Shown piece by piece: positions 1 through 7,437 of a DNA stretch of 43,309 nt. Origin of the DNA: an uncultured Clostridium sp. (lineage in GTDB: Bacteria > Bacillota > Clostridia > Lachnospirales > Lachnospiraceae); contig UQTA01000022.1 in NCBI GenBank assembly GCA_900543885.1, positions 1 through 43,309 on the forward strand. The letters are read 5' to 3'. Position numbers and translations under genes: made by a program. The stretch's first letter is position 1; every line of letters begins with the position of its first letter. Below the pieces are notes generated by a model. That model saw only the letters and a program-made list of their open reading frames with translations. It was not told the origin of the DNA and searched no databases.

Positions 1-197
1 TCGAGGCAATGAAGGATGTAGACCTGCCGTTTAAGACCATCGAAGAACTGCGTGACATCGCATACTCCATTGTAGGCGAGCCGGAAAAGGTTCAGTTTGG
101 AGACAGAGTAGTAGGTATCATCGAAGCTCGTGACGGCACGATTATGGACGTAGTACGCCAGATCAAACCCTATGAGTTTTCTGATGAAACTAAATAA
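1..197 (+). CDS. citF: Citrate lyase alpha subunit, C-terminal end (partial)
   Basis: Only the last ~64 residues are in the window; the reading frame is open from the left edge (first full codon at base 3) to TAA. The tail has the pattern known from CitF C-termini: an FKTIEELRDIAYSIVG stretch, then FGDRVVGIIEARDGTIMDVVRQIKP. In the citrate lyase complex the alpha subunit carries out the acyl-carrier-protein citrate transferase step before the beta subunit cleaves citryl-ACP to oxaloacetate. The rest of the citDEF-type operon should lie to the left. citC, needed to acetylate the ACP prosthetic group, lies about 6 kb to the right in the same orientation, and a citrate transporter and regulator lie between, so the whole left part of the window looks devoted to citrate fermentation. 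The ATG at base 9 is internal, not a start. Confidence 0.88.
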   Translation, partial: EAMKDVDLPFKTIEELRDIAYSIVGEPEKVQFGDRVVGIIEARDGTIMDVVRQIKPYEFSDETK

Positions 198-206
198 GAA
201 TATAAG

Positions 207-242
207 AAAGAGGGGCTGTTGTAAAATACAGCCCCTCTTTTA
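207..242. terminator. Bidirectional intrinsic terminator between citF and the sensor kinase
   Basis: A perfect 13-bp stem (AAAGAGGGGCTGT at 207-219 with ACAGCCCCTCTTT at 228-240) closes a short A-rich loop, with T-rich sequence on both sides. It sits between two convergent genes and can end transcription from both. Confidence 0.9.
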
Positions 243-1595
243 TCAATCTATTCCCAGTTCCTTTAAAATATCCAGATCCGATACAGGTTTGATTATGTAG
301 TTGTCGATAATATTCGTTTCCTTTGCTTCTGCAAGCTCACGGTCAACCTGGTCAGCCATGATCAGGCGGAGCATTTCGCTGTATCTGTTTTTCACAGACA
401 TACAGAAATCCACAGCAGAATTTCCTTCTATAAACTGTTCGATGGCCAATGCATCAAAATGATTATTTTTAAGTTTCTGGTCTGCTTCTTTAAAATTCAT
501 GGCACAGGTCACCTGTATATCCCGTTTAGAAAAATTGCGCTCTAACAGGCGGAGTACTTTAGGATTGTCATCTACGATCAATAATGAGATTTTTTCTCCA
601 AACTGATCAGAGAGATTTTTTCTCACGATATCCAGGGCATCCTGAACAGCTGGTTCAAAACGACTCTTTTTATCAGGTACAGACGCCGGGAAATACAGGT
701 GGAAGACAGATCCCATACCTGGGGTACTTTCTGCGTTTACAATACCTCTGTGAGAGGTGACGATCTGTTCTGTAAGGGCAAGTCCAAGTCCTGTTCCTTT
801 TCCGCCTTTTTTGGTAGTAAAGAAAGGATCAAAGATCTGTTTTAACACGTCCGGGCTCATGCCGCAGCCATTATCTTTTATATCAATACGTATAAACTGA
901 TCCCAGGTTCCCTCTTTTCCTATAGGAAGCTCCGGGTCAAGCTCTGCTTTATTTAGAAGTTTGGCGGAGAAAGATATTTCACCCTTTTCATGTCCAATGG
1001 CGTGGATGGCATTGACACCGATATTTAAAATGACCTGGTTCAGCTGTGTTTCATTTCCTACAATGGTAACTCCCGGAAGACTGATATTTTCTTTTAGTTC
1101 AATATTGTCGGGGCAGACAGAGCGGACCATTTTTAAGGCACGTTTGATCACACGGTCCACATCCAGAGTCTTAAAAGCAGTTTCCATATTTTTGCGGCTG
1201 AGAGAGGAAATCTGCTGTATGATCTCTTTGGCTTTCACAGAAGCCTCATAGATTTCCCTGGCACTGTCATAATTATCAGAATCTTCCGGCAGATCCATCA
1301 TAAGAAATTCTGCATATCCCATGATAGGCGTCAGCAGGTTATTGAATTCATGGGCAATACCGCCGGTCATGGTTCCCATGATCTGCAGGCGCTGCTGATG
1401 GGCAATGGTCTCTTCACTTTGGTGCATCTGTTCCAGAATTCTGTTTAATTCTGTTAAATAGGAGATCTGCTGACTGTCTTTTCTGCTTTTTAACATTAAA
1501 TGGAAAATATAAGAAGCAGCAGCAAGGACAGTAAACAAAGCACAGACAAAAATAAGGAGAAGCTTAAATGCTCCGCTTTCCAGAGGAACATACAT
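243..1595 (-). CDS. Histidine kinase half of a split sensor kinase, with degenerate C-terminal receiver
   Basis: 450 residues: one membrane segment (~10-34), coiled-coil linker (~38-70), HisKA box with the phosphorylatable His82 (GGIAHEFNN), HATPase_c with N-box ~184-200, DNGCGM (241-246) and GKGTGLGL (265-272), then a receiver-like domain (~337-446). The receiver keeps the acidic pair D342-D343 and K436, but the usual phosphoacceptor Asp aligns with E386, so it is probably a pseudo-receiver. The reading frame is the same as that of the upstream sensor ORF; only TAA plus two codons separate them. The ATG used here has no Shine-Dalgarno sequence, so expression would need re-initiation or readthrough. 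Together the halves resemble one dCache-type sensor kinase of ~742 residues. Divergent from a response regulator and a citrate transporter, so citrate or another carboxylate is the likely signal (inferred). Confidence 0.85.
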   Translation of the reverse strand: MYVPLESGAFKLLLIFVCALFTVLAAASYIFHLMLKSRKDSQQISYLTELNRILEQMHQSEETIAHQQRLQIMGTMTGGIAHEFNNLLTPIMGYAEFLMMDLPEDSDNYDSAREIYEASVKAKEIIQQISSLSRKNMETAFKTLDVDRVIKRALKMVRSVCPDNIELKENISLPGVTIVGNETQLNQVILNIGVNAIHAIGHEKGEISFSAKLLNKAELDPELPIGKEGTWDQFIRIDIKDNGCGMSPDVLKQIFDPFFTTKKGGKGTGLGLALTEQIVTSHRGIVNAESTPGMGSVFHLYFPASVPDKKSRFEPAVQDALDIVRKNLSDQFGEKISLLIVDDNPKVLRLLERNFSKRDIQVTCAMNFKEADQKLKNNHFDALAIEQFIEGNSAVDFCMSVKNRYSEMLRLIMADQVDRELAEAKETNIIDNYIIKPVSDLDILKELGID

Positions 1596-1601
1596 ATCAC
1601 G

Positions 1602-2471
1602 TTATGCCATAACAGCGCTGACAATGATAAAATCTTCTCCGATCCATGCAGGCGTATAGGCACTGACTTTTCGTACACCGGGAGCGCCCGGCTTTTTCCA
1701 CCAGTAAGAATAATACTCATCTACAGCCGTCAGCCCCTGCTTTTGCCGGTCGATCATAGCACTTAAACTGGTCAGATCTTTGCCTGGGAATAATTTTTCA
1801 CGGCCATGTATAATATCGATTCCCCACTGCTCTGGCTGGGGATGCATGAGAAGAGTGCCGTTTTTGTCTTTTAAGACAATATAACCGTTGGTTCCTACAT
1901 TTAATGGGCGTATAGCTGTATTATAATAAGCCATTCCATCTAATATCATGGAAATCGTTTCGTCTGTATCTGTCTGATAATAAAGCATGAGATAACGGTT
2001 TTCATTTCCGATCCTTACCATACGGAAATACATCCGGTCATCAATGCGGGATTCTGAAAGAACCTCCTGAGGGTCATTTTCCGGGACTACAGCAAATACA
2101 GTTTTGTCTTTCTTTTTAATAATGATATCTCTGACAAGAGGACTATGTTCCTTTACGTAACAATCCCATAAAGCTTCTTTTTGTTCCAGATTCAGGGAAC
2201 GGCTGATCTCCCAGAGACTGCGGACATCAGAAGCATATTTATCAATGGTCTCTTCCAGACGTCCGGAGAAACTTTCCACTGCAAGGAGCATCTGTTCTTT
2301 TTGATTGCGAACGGAAGAATCCCTGTATTCCTTCCAGACACCGTTGCCGATGTACATAAGTGCAAAAATAACAATCGTTAAACATAAAGTGACCAGATAG
2401 AAACGTCTGTTTTTTCTGATATTTTCCACAAATGCAGACGCAGTTGTCTTTGAAAGCTCATTTTTTTTCAT
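1602..2471 (-). CDS. Extracellular sensor (dCache-like) half of a split sensor kinase
   Basis: 289 residues: basic N-terminus, a membrane segment (~25-44), then an extracytoplasmic region with dCache-like features (FRMVRIG near the middle, a second subdomain around GTNGYIVLKDKNGTLLMHP, ending in WIGEDFIIVSAVMA). In full-length dCache kinases this last motif is followed within about 10 residues by the second membrane helix. Here a TAA stop comes exactly at that place, and the membrane helix and kinase core follow in the same frame. The ORF therefore encodes a sensor domain anchored by one helix with no output domain. It could be a strain-specific disruption of one gene, a genuine two-protein sensor, or a sequencing error. 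The ATG at 2471 is preceded by AAAGGA about 13 bases upstream, a distant ribosome binding site. Confidence 0.8.
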   Translation of the reverse strand: MKKNELSKTTASAFVENIRKNRRFYLVTLCLTIVIFALMYIGNGVWKEYRDSSVRNQKEQMLLAVESFSGRLEETIDKYASDVRSLWEISRSLNLEQKEALWDCYVKEHSPLVRDIIIKKKDKTVFAVVPENDPQEVLSESRIDDRMYFRMVRIGNENRYLMLYYQTDTDETISMILDGMAYYNTAIRPLNVGTNGYIVLKDKNGTLLMHPQPEQWGIDIIHGREKLFPGKDLTSLSAMIDRQKQGLTAVDEYYSYWWKKPGAPGVRKVSAYTPAWIGEDFIIVSAVMA

Positions 2472-2494
2472 ATAGGTGATTATATCCTTTCCGG

Positions 2495-2523
2495 TTGACT
2501 TGCTTCTTTGGTAATATTATAAT
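2495..2523 (+). promoter_or_regulatory. Sigma-A promoter of the response regulator gene
   Basis: TTGACT at 2495-2500 and TATAAT at 2518-2523 are separated by 17 bases. It lies in the 119-base divergent region between the sensor and regulator genes. Confidence 0.75.
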
Positions 2524-2590
2524 GAATTAGACACATATATGCAAAACTTTTATGATAAATCCACGAAATAAGGAACAGGGTAAGAGAACC

Positions 2591-3274
2591 ATGGCGGATA
2601 AAGTACTGATCGTAGATGATGACATTTCTATTTGCAAATTACTGGAAAAAGTAATGCACAGCAACGAACTTGATACAGAAACAGCAGGAAGCGGCAAAGA
2701 AGCTTTGGAACTTCTTAAACACCATACATATGATGTGATCCTTATGGATATTATGTTAGGCGATATGGAGGGCTTTGATGTGATTAAAGAACTTCGGGCC
2801 AGCGGGATCCAGACGCCGGTGATGATCGTCAGCGGACGAAATGAGGATTACGACTCTTTATATGGACTTTCTATTGGCGCGGACGACTATATTACAAAGC
2901 CATTCAGGCCGTTGGTTCTTGGCGCCAAGGTAAAGGCGCTGATCCGCCGTACAAAAAATATGGGTAACCATTCAGATGTGATCCAGTGCGGGCCTTTCAG
3001 CTATGAAAGCTCTACTATGCGTTTCTATAAAGACGGGGAAGAACTGATCCTGTCATCTAAGGAAAGTGCACTGCTGCTATTGTTTATCAAGCACCCAGGT
3101 CAGGTATATACAAAAGATATGATCTATGAGCAGGTGTGGGGCACTACAGTTGCCATTGATGATAATGCGATTATGGTTTATATTAACCGTCTGCGCAGCA
3201 AGATCGAAACAGATCGACAGAAGCCGGAGCATATCATTACTGTGCGGGGGATGGGATACAGGTTTTTGCCGTAA
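2591..3274 (+). CDS. OmpR/PhoB-family response regulator
   Basis: 227 residues from the ATG at 2591. The receiver domain (~4-115) has acidic pocket D9-D11, phosphoacceptor D53 (VILMDIMLGD), Ser81 and K103 (ITKPF). A winged-helix DNA-binding domain (~130-227) ends in the family hallmark TVRGMGYRF. An in-frame ATG at 2552 exists but has no ribosome binding site and adds 13 residues that are not part of a receiver fold, so 2591 is preferred. Divergent from the split sensor kinase and followed by a terminator and the CitMHS transporter gene, whose promoter carries a direct repeat suitable for a dimeric OmpR-type activator. The kinase is dCache-type and the regulator OmpR-type, unlike classical CitA/CitB or CitS/CitT citrate systems; the pairing is inferred from position. 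Confidence 0.9.
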   Translation: MADKVLIVDDDISICKLLEKVMHSNELDTETAGSGKEALELLKHHTYDVILMDIMLGDMEGFDVIKELRASGIQTPVMIVSGRNEDYDSLYGLSIGADDYITKPFRPLVLGAKVKALIRRTKNMGNHSDVIQCGPFSYESSTMRFYKDGEELILSSKESALLLLFIKHPGQVYTKDMIYEQVWGTTVAIDDNAIMVYINRLRSKIETDRQKPEHIITVRGMGYRFLP

Positions 3275-3296
3275 ACTTTATAATGATCAATTTATG

Positions 3297-3325
3297 AGGA
3301 CTGTCAAAAGAGCAGTCCTTTTTTG
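3297..3325 (+). terminator. Intrinsic terminator after the response regulator
   Basis: AGGACTG and CAGTCCT form a 7-bp stem around a 9-base loop, followed by a run of six T. It separates the regulator transcript from the transporter gene. Confidence 0.85.
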
Positions 3326-3365
3326 ATGTTATTTATGTACGAAGATTAATACAAACCTTAACAAA

Positions 3366-3410
3366 CTGTAAGATAAATCCATTATGTCTGTAAGGTTGCC
3401 TTTGTATACT
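3366..3410 (+). promoter_or_regulatory. Promoter of the citrate transporter with a CTGTAAG direct repeat
   Basis: A good -10 (TATACT, 3405-3410) lies 17 bases after a poor -35 (TTATGT, 3382-3387). CTGTAAG occurs at 3366-3372 and again at 3388-3394, 22 bases apart, that is two helical turns on one face of the DNA, the second copy abutting the -35. A weak -35 with tandem sites is the usual picture for activation by an OmpR-family regulator such as the one encoded just upstream. Confidence 0.55.
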
Positions 3411-3471
3411 CAGTTCAGAAAGTAAATCAGGGCACTAAAAAGTGCAGATTAAGAAAAAGGAGAACAAGAGT

Positions 3472-4836
3472 ATGTCAGAGGTAGTAGTAGGTCTTCTTGG
3501 TTTTGCTTGTATCGTTGCTATCGTTGTAACGCTTTTTAAGAGCAAAACCCTTCCCAGCATTGCATTCATTATCTTCCCTATGATCCTGGGAGCCATTCTT
3601 GTATTTGGCGGTTATTATTCATGGGAAAACATTGGAAAACTGATCAAGAGCGGTTTTTCCAGTACAGGTCCCACAGCGGCACTGTTTGTATTCAGCGTTC
3701 TGTATTTCGGTATTATGACAGATGCAGGAATGTTTGATGTTATTATCGGAAAGCTGATGTTGTTAGTAAAGGATAATGTCATTGGTGTTTGTGTCATGAC
3801 CTGCATTATCGCCCTGATCGGACATCTGGACGGAGGCGGTGCTTCCACCTTCTGTATCGTAGTTCCGGCAATGCTTCCAGTTTATAAGAAGATGCATATG
3901 CGTCCGGCAACATTACTTCGTATTTCCGTTATCGCCATGGGCGTTTTAAACCTGATGCCATGGGCCGGCCCTACTATGAGAGCAGCAACGGTTCTTGGAA
4001 TTGAGGCAGGTTCCTTATGGCAGACTATTCTGCCGATCCAGGCATGCGGTATTGTTCTGGCATTAGCAGTAGCTGTATTAAATGGCGTGATCGAGCAGAA
4101 GAGAGGTGCTGGTTTAAACGGCAAGCTGGCGAAAGAAGCAGCTCATCTGAATAATGTAGAAGAAGCAGCTGCAGCTGTTGAGACAGAGAACAATGAACTG
4201 GCTCGTCCAAAGCTGTTTGTATTCAACATCATTTTAACCATCGCAGTAATTGCATTATTGATTAAAGATATTTTCCCAAGCTATGTTCCTTTTATGATCG
4301 GTGTTGCAATTGCAATTCTGGTAAACTATCCAGGCGCAAAAATGCAGAAGAAGATCATCAACCTTCATGCAGGTCCGGCTCTGATGATGTGTTCTACTTT
4401 AATGGGCGCAGCAGTATTAATGGGTATTCTTGTTAAGGATATTGAAGGTGTAAACAGTGTTATCACCTGTATGTCAAACCTGATCAGCAGTATTTTACCG
4501 GCAGCACTTGGACAGCATCTGCCATTAGTAATTGGTATCTTAAGCGTACCGCTGGCACTGGCTTTCGATACAGACAGTTACTTCTACGGAATGCTTCCTG
4601 TTATGATCGGAATCGGCGAAGGATTTGGTGTTGGTGCAATGCCGATCGCAATTGCTATGGTTGTCTGCCGTAACTGTGCAACCTTCATCAGCCCAATGGT
4701 ACCTGCAACCCTGTTAGGCGTAGGTCTTGCAGATGTAGATATTAAGGACCATATCAAAAACAGTTTCCTGTGGGTGTGGGGCTTCAGTATCATCTGTATG
4801 TTTGTCGGTGTAGTTGTGGGTATTATCCCATTATAA
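3472..4836 (+). CDS. CitMHS-family citrate transporter
   Basis: 454 residues from ATG 3472, chosen because AAAGGAG ends 9 bases upstream; the ATG at 3442 has no such site. The protein is a polytopic membrane protein with about 12 hydrophobic segments in two halves separated by a hydrophilic loop (~205-245, rich in Glu/Ala/Asn). Motifs typical of the family include GHLDGGGASTF in the first half and ALAFDTDSYFYGMLPVM in the second, matching the CitM/CitH group of citrate-metal/H+ symporters. It would bring citrate into the cell for citrate lyase. Monocistronic: terminators lie on both sides. Expression is probably controlled by the adjacent two-component system. The exact co-ion (Mg2+, Ca2+ or H+) cannot be read from sequence. 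Confidence 0.87.
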   Translation: MSEVVVGLLGFACIVAIVVTLFKSKTLPSIAFIIFPMILGAILVFGGYYSWENIGKLIKSGFSSTGPTAALFVFSVLYFGIMTDAGMFDVIIGKLMLLVKDNVIGVCVMTCIIALIGHLDGGGASTFCIVVPAMLPVYKKMHMRPATLLRISVIAMGVLNLMPWAGPTMRAATVLGIEAGSLWQTILPIQACGIVLALAVAVLNGVIEQKRGAGLNGKLAKEAAHLNNVEEAAAAVETENNELARPKLFVFNIILTIAVIALLIKDIFPSYVPFMIGVAIAILVNYPGAKMQKKIINLHAGPALMMCSTLMGAAVLMGILVKDIEGVNSVITCMSNLISSILPAALGQHLPLVIGILSVPLALAFDTDSYFYGMLPVMIGIGEGFGVGAMPIAIAMVVCRNCATFISPMVPATLLGVGLADVDIKDHIKNSFLWVWGFSIICMFVGVVVGIIPL

Positions 4837-4894
4837 TCACGTCACAGATCTTTACATAAAAGATAGATAAATTTAAAATTCAAATTCCCCCTGG

Positions 4895-4934
4895 AAAGGA
4901 GCTGCTGCAAGCTAAATTTGCCGCGGCTCCTTTT
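4895..4934 (+). terminator. Intrinsic terminator after the citrate transporter
   Basis: AAAGGAGC at 4895 pairs with GCTCCTTT, and the stem continues inward through TGCTGCA/TGCCGCG with one mismatch; TTTT follows. Confidence 0.8.
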
Positions 4935-5026
4935 ATCTTACCTGTTGACTTTCTGTAAAAATCCGCCTAATATTAAAATCAGATTATTTTACAGAAAAAT
5001 TGTAAAAAACAAGGGGATAGAGGATT

Positions 5027-6373
5027 ATGACAAAAGATCTGACAACTGGAAGGATCATGCCTATACTGGTGAAATTTACCATTCCGCTGGTTTTGGGAAA
5101 TCTGTTCCAGCTTACTTATAATGCAGTGGATAGTATCATTGTAGGTCATTTTGTGGGAAAAGAGGCATTGGCTGCGGTTGGTATCTGCAACCCTATTACA
5201 ACGCTGATGATCTTATTTTTAAATGGTCTTTGCATGGGTGCTGCGATCTTAATGGGAATGCAGTACGGGGCAAAGGATTATGATACACTGCACCGCCAGA
5301 TCAGCACAACTATGATCTCTGGTGTGGTTTTTTCTGTTACCTTAACGGTACTTTGCGTCATATTTGCAGTGCCTATGTTAAAGCTGATCCAGGTAGATCC
5401 GTCCATTATGGATCTGACGGCAGAATATCTGCGGATCATATTCTGGGGACTGATGTTTACATTTTTATATAATTTCTTTTCCAGTACATTAAGAGCACTG
5501 GGAGACAGTAATTCTCCGCTGTATTTCCTGATCATCAGTGCTGTTTTAAATGTATTTGGAGATCTGTTCTTTGTTATTGTTTTAAAAGACGGAAGCCGGG
5601 GCTGTGCTATTTCTACAGTTCTAAGTGAGGCGCTGTGCAGTTTATTCTGTGTGATCTATATTCAGAAAAAAGTGCCTCTTTTGCGTCTGGGAAAGAAGTG
5701 GCTGGTATTTGACAGCAGCCTTTTAAAAAAGACCATTGCCTTTGGCTGGGCATCTGCCATGCAGCAGGCTACGGTGCAGTTAGGAAAGATCGGTATCCAG
5801 GCCATTGTAAATACCATGGGCGTATCGGTATCAGCCGCATTTGCGGTAGTCAACCGTATTGACGATTTTGCCTATACCCCGGAACAGAATATAGCCCATG
5901 CCATGACTGCCCTTATGGCACAGAATAAAGGCGCAGGCAAGATCGACCGTATGAAAGAGGGATTTCGCTGCGGTATTGTATTGGAAACAATCTATGGCAT
6001 CCTGATCTTTATTGTCTGCTTTGCCCTTGCGAGACCTCTTATGATGATGTTTGTAAAGGATGAAGAGGTAATTGGACATGGCGTTACCTATCTTCATCTG
6101 ATCTCAGTGATGTATCTGCTTCCAGCGCTTACAAATGGTATTCAGGGCTTCTTCCGTGGAATCGGTGATCTGAAGATTACATTAATAAGCAGCTTCATTA
6201 ATATGGGAGTTCGTGTTCTGGCAGCAGCACCGTTAGTACTGATCTGGAAAATGGGAATAGAAGCGCTGCCGTACTCTTATCTGGCCGGCTGGATCGGAAT
6301 GCTGGTTGCAGAGACACCTCTGCTTTTAAAAACATATAGAACCTGGGGAAAGAAAGGAGAAACTTCATGCTAG
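5027..6373 (+). CDS. MATE-family multidrug/cation antiporter
   Basis: 448 residues with about 12 membrane segments and the MATE signature at the N-terminus (ILVKFTIPLVLGNLFQLTYN, then VDSIIVGHFVGKEALAAVG). The two six-helix halves are visible, the second starting near ~235 (IAFGWASAMQQ). MATE proteins export drugs or organic ions using Na+ or H+ gradients; the substrate here is unknown. The gene overlaps citC by 7 bases (the citC start ATG at 6367 lies inside the last codons), which strongly suggests one transcript and translational coupling. This makes a metabolic substrate tied to citrate metabolism worth considering, though a general drug exporter remains possible. A weak GAGG precedes the ATG by about 5 bases. 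Confidence 0.9.
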   Translation: MTKDLTTGRIMPILVKFTIPLVLGNLFQLTYNAVDSIIVGHFVGKEALAAVGICNPITTLMILFLNGLCMGAAILMGMQYGAKDYDTLHRQISTTMISGVVFSVTLTVLCVIFAVPMLKLIQVDPSIMDLTAEYLRIIFWGLMFTFLYNFFSSTLRALGDSNSPLYFLIISAVLNVFGDLFFVIVLKDGSRGCAISTVLSEALCSLFCVIYIQKKVPLLRLGKKWLVFDSSLLKKTIAFGWASAMQQATVQLGKIGIQAIVNTMGVSVSAAFAVVNRIDDFAYTPEQNIAHAMTALMAQNKGAGKIDRMKEGFRCGIVLETIYGILIFIVCFALARPLMMMFVKDEEVIGHGVTYLHLISVMYLLPALTNGIQGFFRGIGDLKITLISSFINMGVRVLAAAPLVLIWKMGIEALPYSYLAGWIGMLVAETPLLLKTYRTWGKKGETSC

Positions 6374-7362
6374 AAGGAAGACCTTTAAAAGGCTATGACC
6401 TGGAACGTTTAAAAGAATTTTTAAAGTCCATGGACTTAGATTATGATGCAGGAATTGAATACAGTATCTGTCTGGAAGATGAGGATTACCGTATCATTGC
6501 AGCAGGCTCTGTAGAGGAAAATGTATTAAAATGCATTGCCATTTCTCCGGATCATCAGGGGGAAGGACTTTCAGGCACTATTATTTCACATCTTACCCAA
6601 TATGAATTTGAAAAGGGAAGAAGCCATTTATTAATGTACACAAAGCCTAAAAATCAGGCCATGTTTGAAGATCTGGGTTTTTATACCATTTTAAAAACGG
6701 ACCGGGTTTTGTTTATGGAAAATAAAAAGACCGGTTTTTCTGATTTTATGGAAAAAGTGAAGGCGGAAAGCCCGCAGGATGCTTTAAAAGAAGGAAAAGT
6801 GATCGGTGCCATTGTAGCAAACTGCAATCCGTTTACCTTAGGACACCGTTATCTGATCGAAACAGCCTTAAAACAGTGTGATTATCTCCATTTGTTTGTG
6901 CTTTCAGACAAACGTACCTTTTACAGTGCCGCAGAGCGCTATGAAATGGTAAAAGAGGGAGTAAAGGATCTGGACCGTGTGATCCTGCATCATACTTCTG
7001 ATTATATTATTTCCGCGGCTACGTTTCCAACTTATTTTATGAAGGAAAAAACAGAGGCAGGAAAGGCAAACTGCCGTCTGGATCTGGAATTATTTGGCAA
7101 ACGGATCGCACCAAAACTGCACATTACAAAGCGCTTTGTAGGAACAGAGCCCAATTGTGCTGTTACAGACTGCTACAATGTGACTATGAAAGAGATCCTT
7201 CCTGGTCTTGGCATTGAAGTAACAGAGATCCCCAGAAAAGAGCAGAGTGGAGAAGCAATCAGTGCTTCCCGTGTGCGTCAGGCTGTAAAGGAAGGAAAGT
7301 TAGAACAGATCCGTGATCTTGTACCGGAAAGTACCTGGGAGCATATTTCCGGAAAAGCATAA
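6367..7362 (+). CDS. citC: [Citrate (pro-3S)-lyase] ligase
   Basis: 331 residues, near the usual length for CitC. Two domains are seen: an N-terminal GNAT-like domain (~1-118; ISPDHQGEGLSGTIISHL acetyl-CoA loop) and a C-terminal nucleotidyltransferase domain (~145-325) with the HxGH-type motif N154-PFTLGH160 and the C-terminal SGEAISASRVRQ (ISxSxVR) motif. CitC uses ATP and acetate to acetylate the phosphoribosyl-dephospho-CoA group of citrate lyase ACP, switching the enzyme on. The start overlaps the MATE gene (ATGCTAG). In most citrate fermenters citC sits next to citDEF; here it is separated from citF by the sensor, regulator, transporter and MATE genes. Confidence 0.95.
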   Translation: MLEGRPLKGYDLERLKEFLKSMDLDYDAGIEYSICLEDEDYRIIAAGSVEENVLKCIAISPDHQGEGLSGTIISHLTQYEFEKGRSHLLMYTKPKNQAMFEDLGFYTILKTDRVLFMENKKTGFSDFMEKVKAESPQDALKEGKVIGAIVANCNPFTLGHRYLIETALKQCDYLHLFVLSDKRTFYSAAERYEMVKEGVKDLDRVILHHTSDYIISAATFPTYFMKEKTEAGKANCRLDLELFGKRIAPKLHITKRFVGTEPNCAVTDCYNVTMKEILPGLGIEVTEIPRKEQSGEAISASRVRQAVKEGKLEQIRDLVPESTWEHISGKA

Positions 7363-7430
7363 GAGGAAAAGTAACTGCAGAAGCGGGTACATAAAAGATT
7401 CCGAAAGAACATTATTAAAAATAGCAGGAG
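7363..7430 (+). repeat. Degenerate copy of a dispersed upstream block (nth copy)
   Basis: From just after the citC stop to the nth ribosome binding site, the sequence aligns with 35447-35511 upstream of queH. Shared pieces include GGAAAA, GCA-AAGC-GG, CAT-AAAGATTCCGA-AG, ACAT-AT and the AGGAG itself, at matching spacing. A shorter copy is upstream of galT (19770-19800). No matching left arm is present here, so it looks like half of the palindromic element seen at 35333-35497. Confidence 0.6.
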
Positions 7431-7437
7431 AAAAGTG

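Noticed and set aside
961..1251. Plus-strand ORF of 96 residues inside the kinase gene
   Set aside because: It is antisense to a well-supported histidine kinase, has no ribosome binding site and low-complexity composition.
7363..7437. CRISPR-like repeats based on the recurring AAAGATTCCGAG block
   Set aside because: Copies are thousands of bases apart, one per locus, with no repeat-spacer array and no cas genes.
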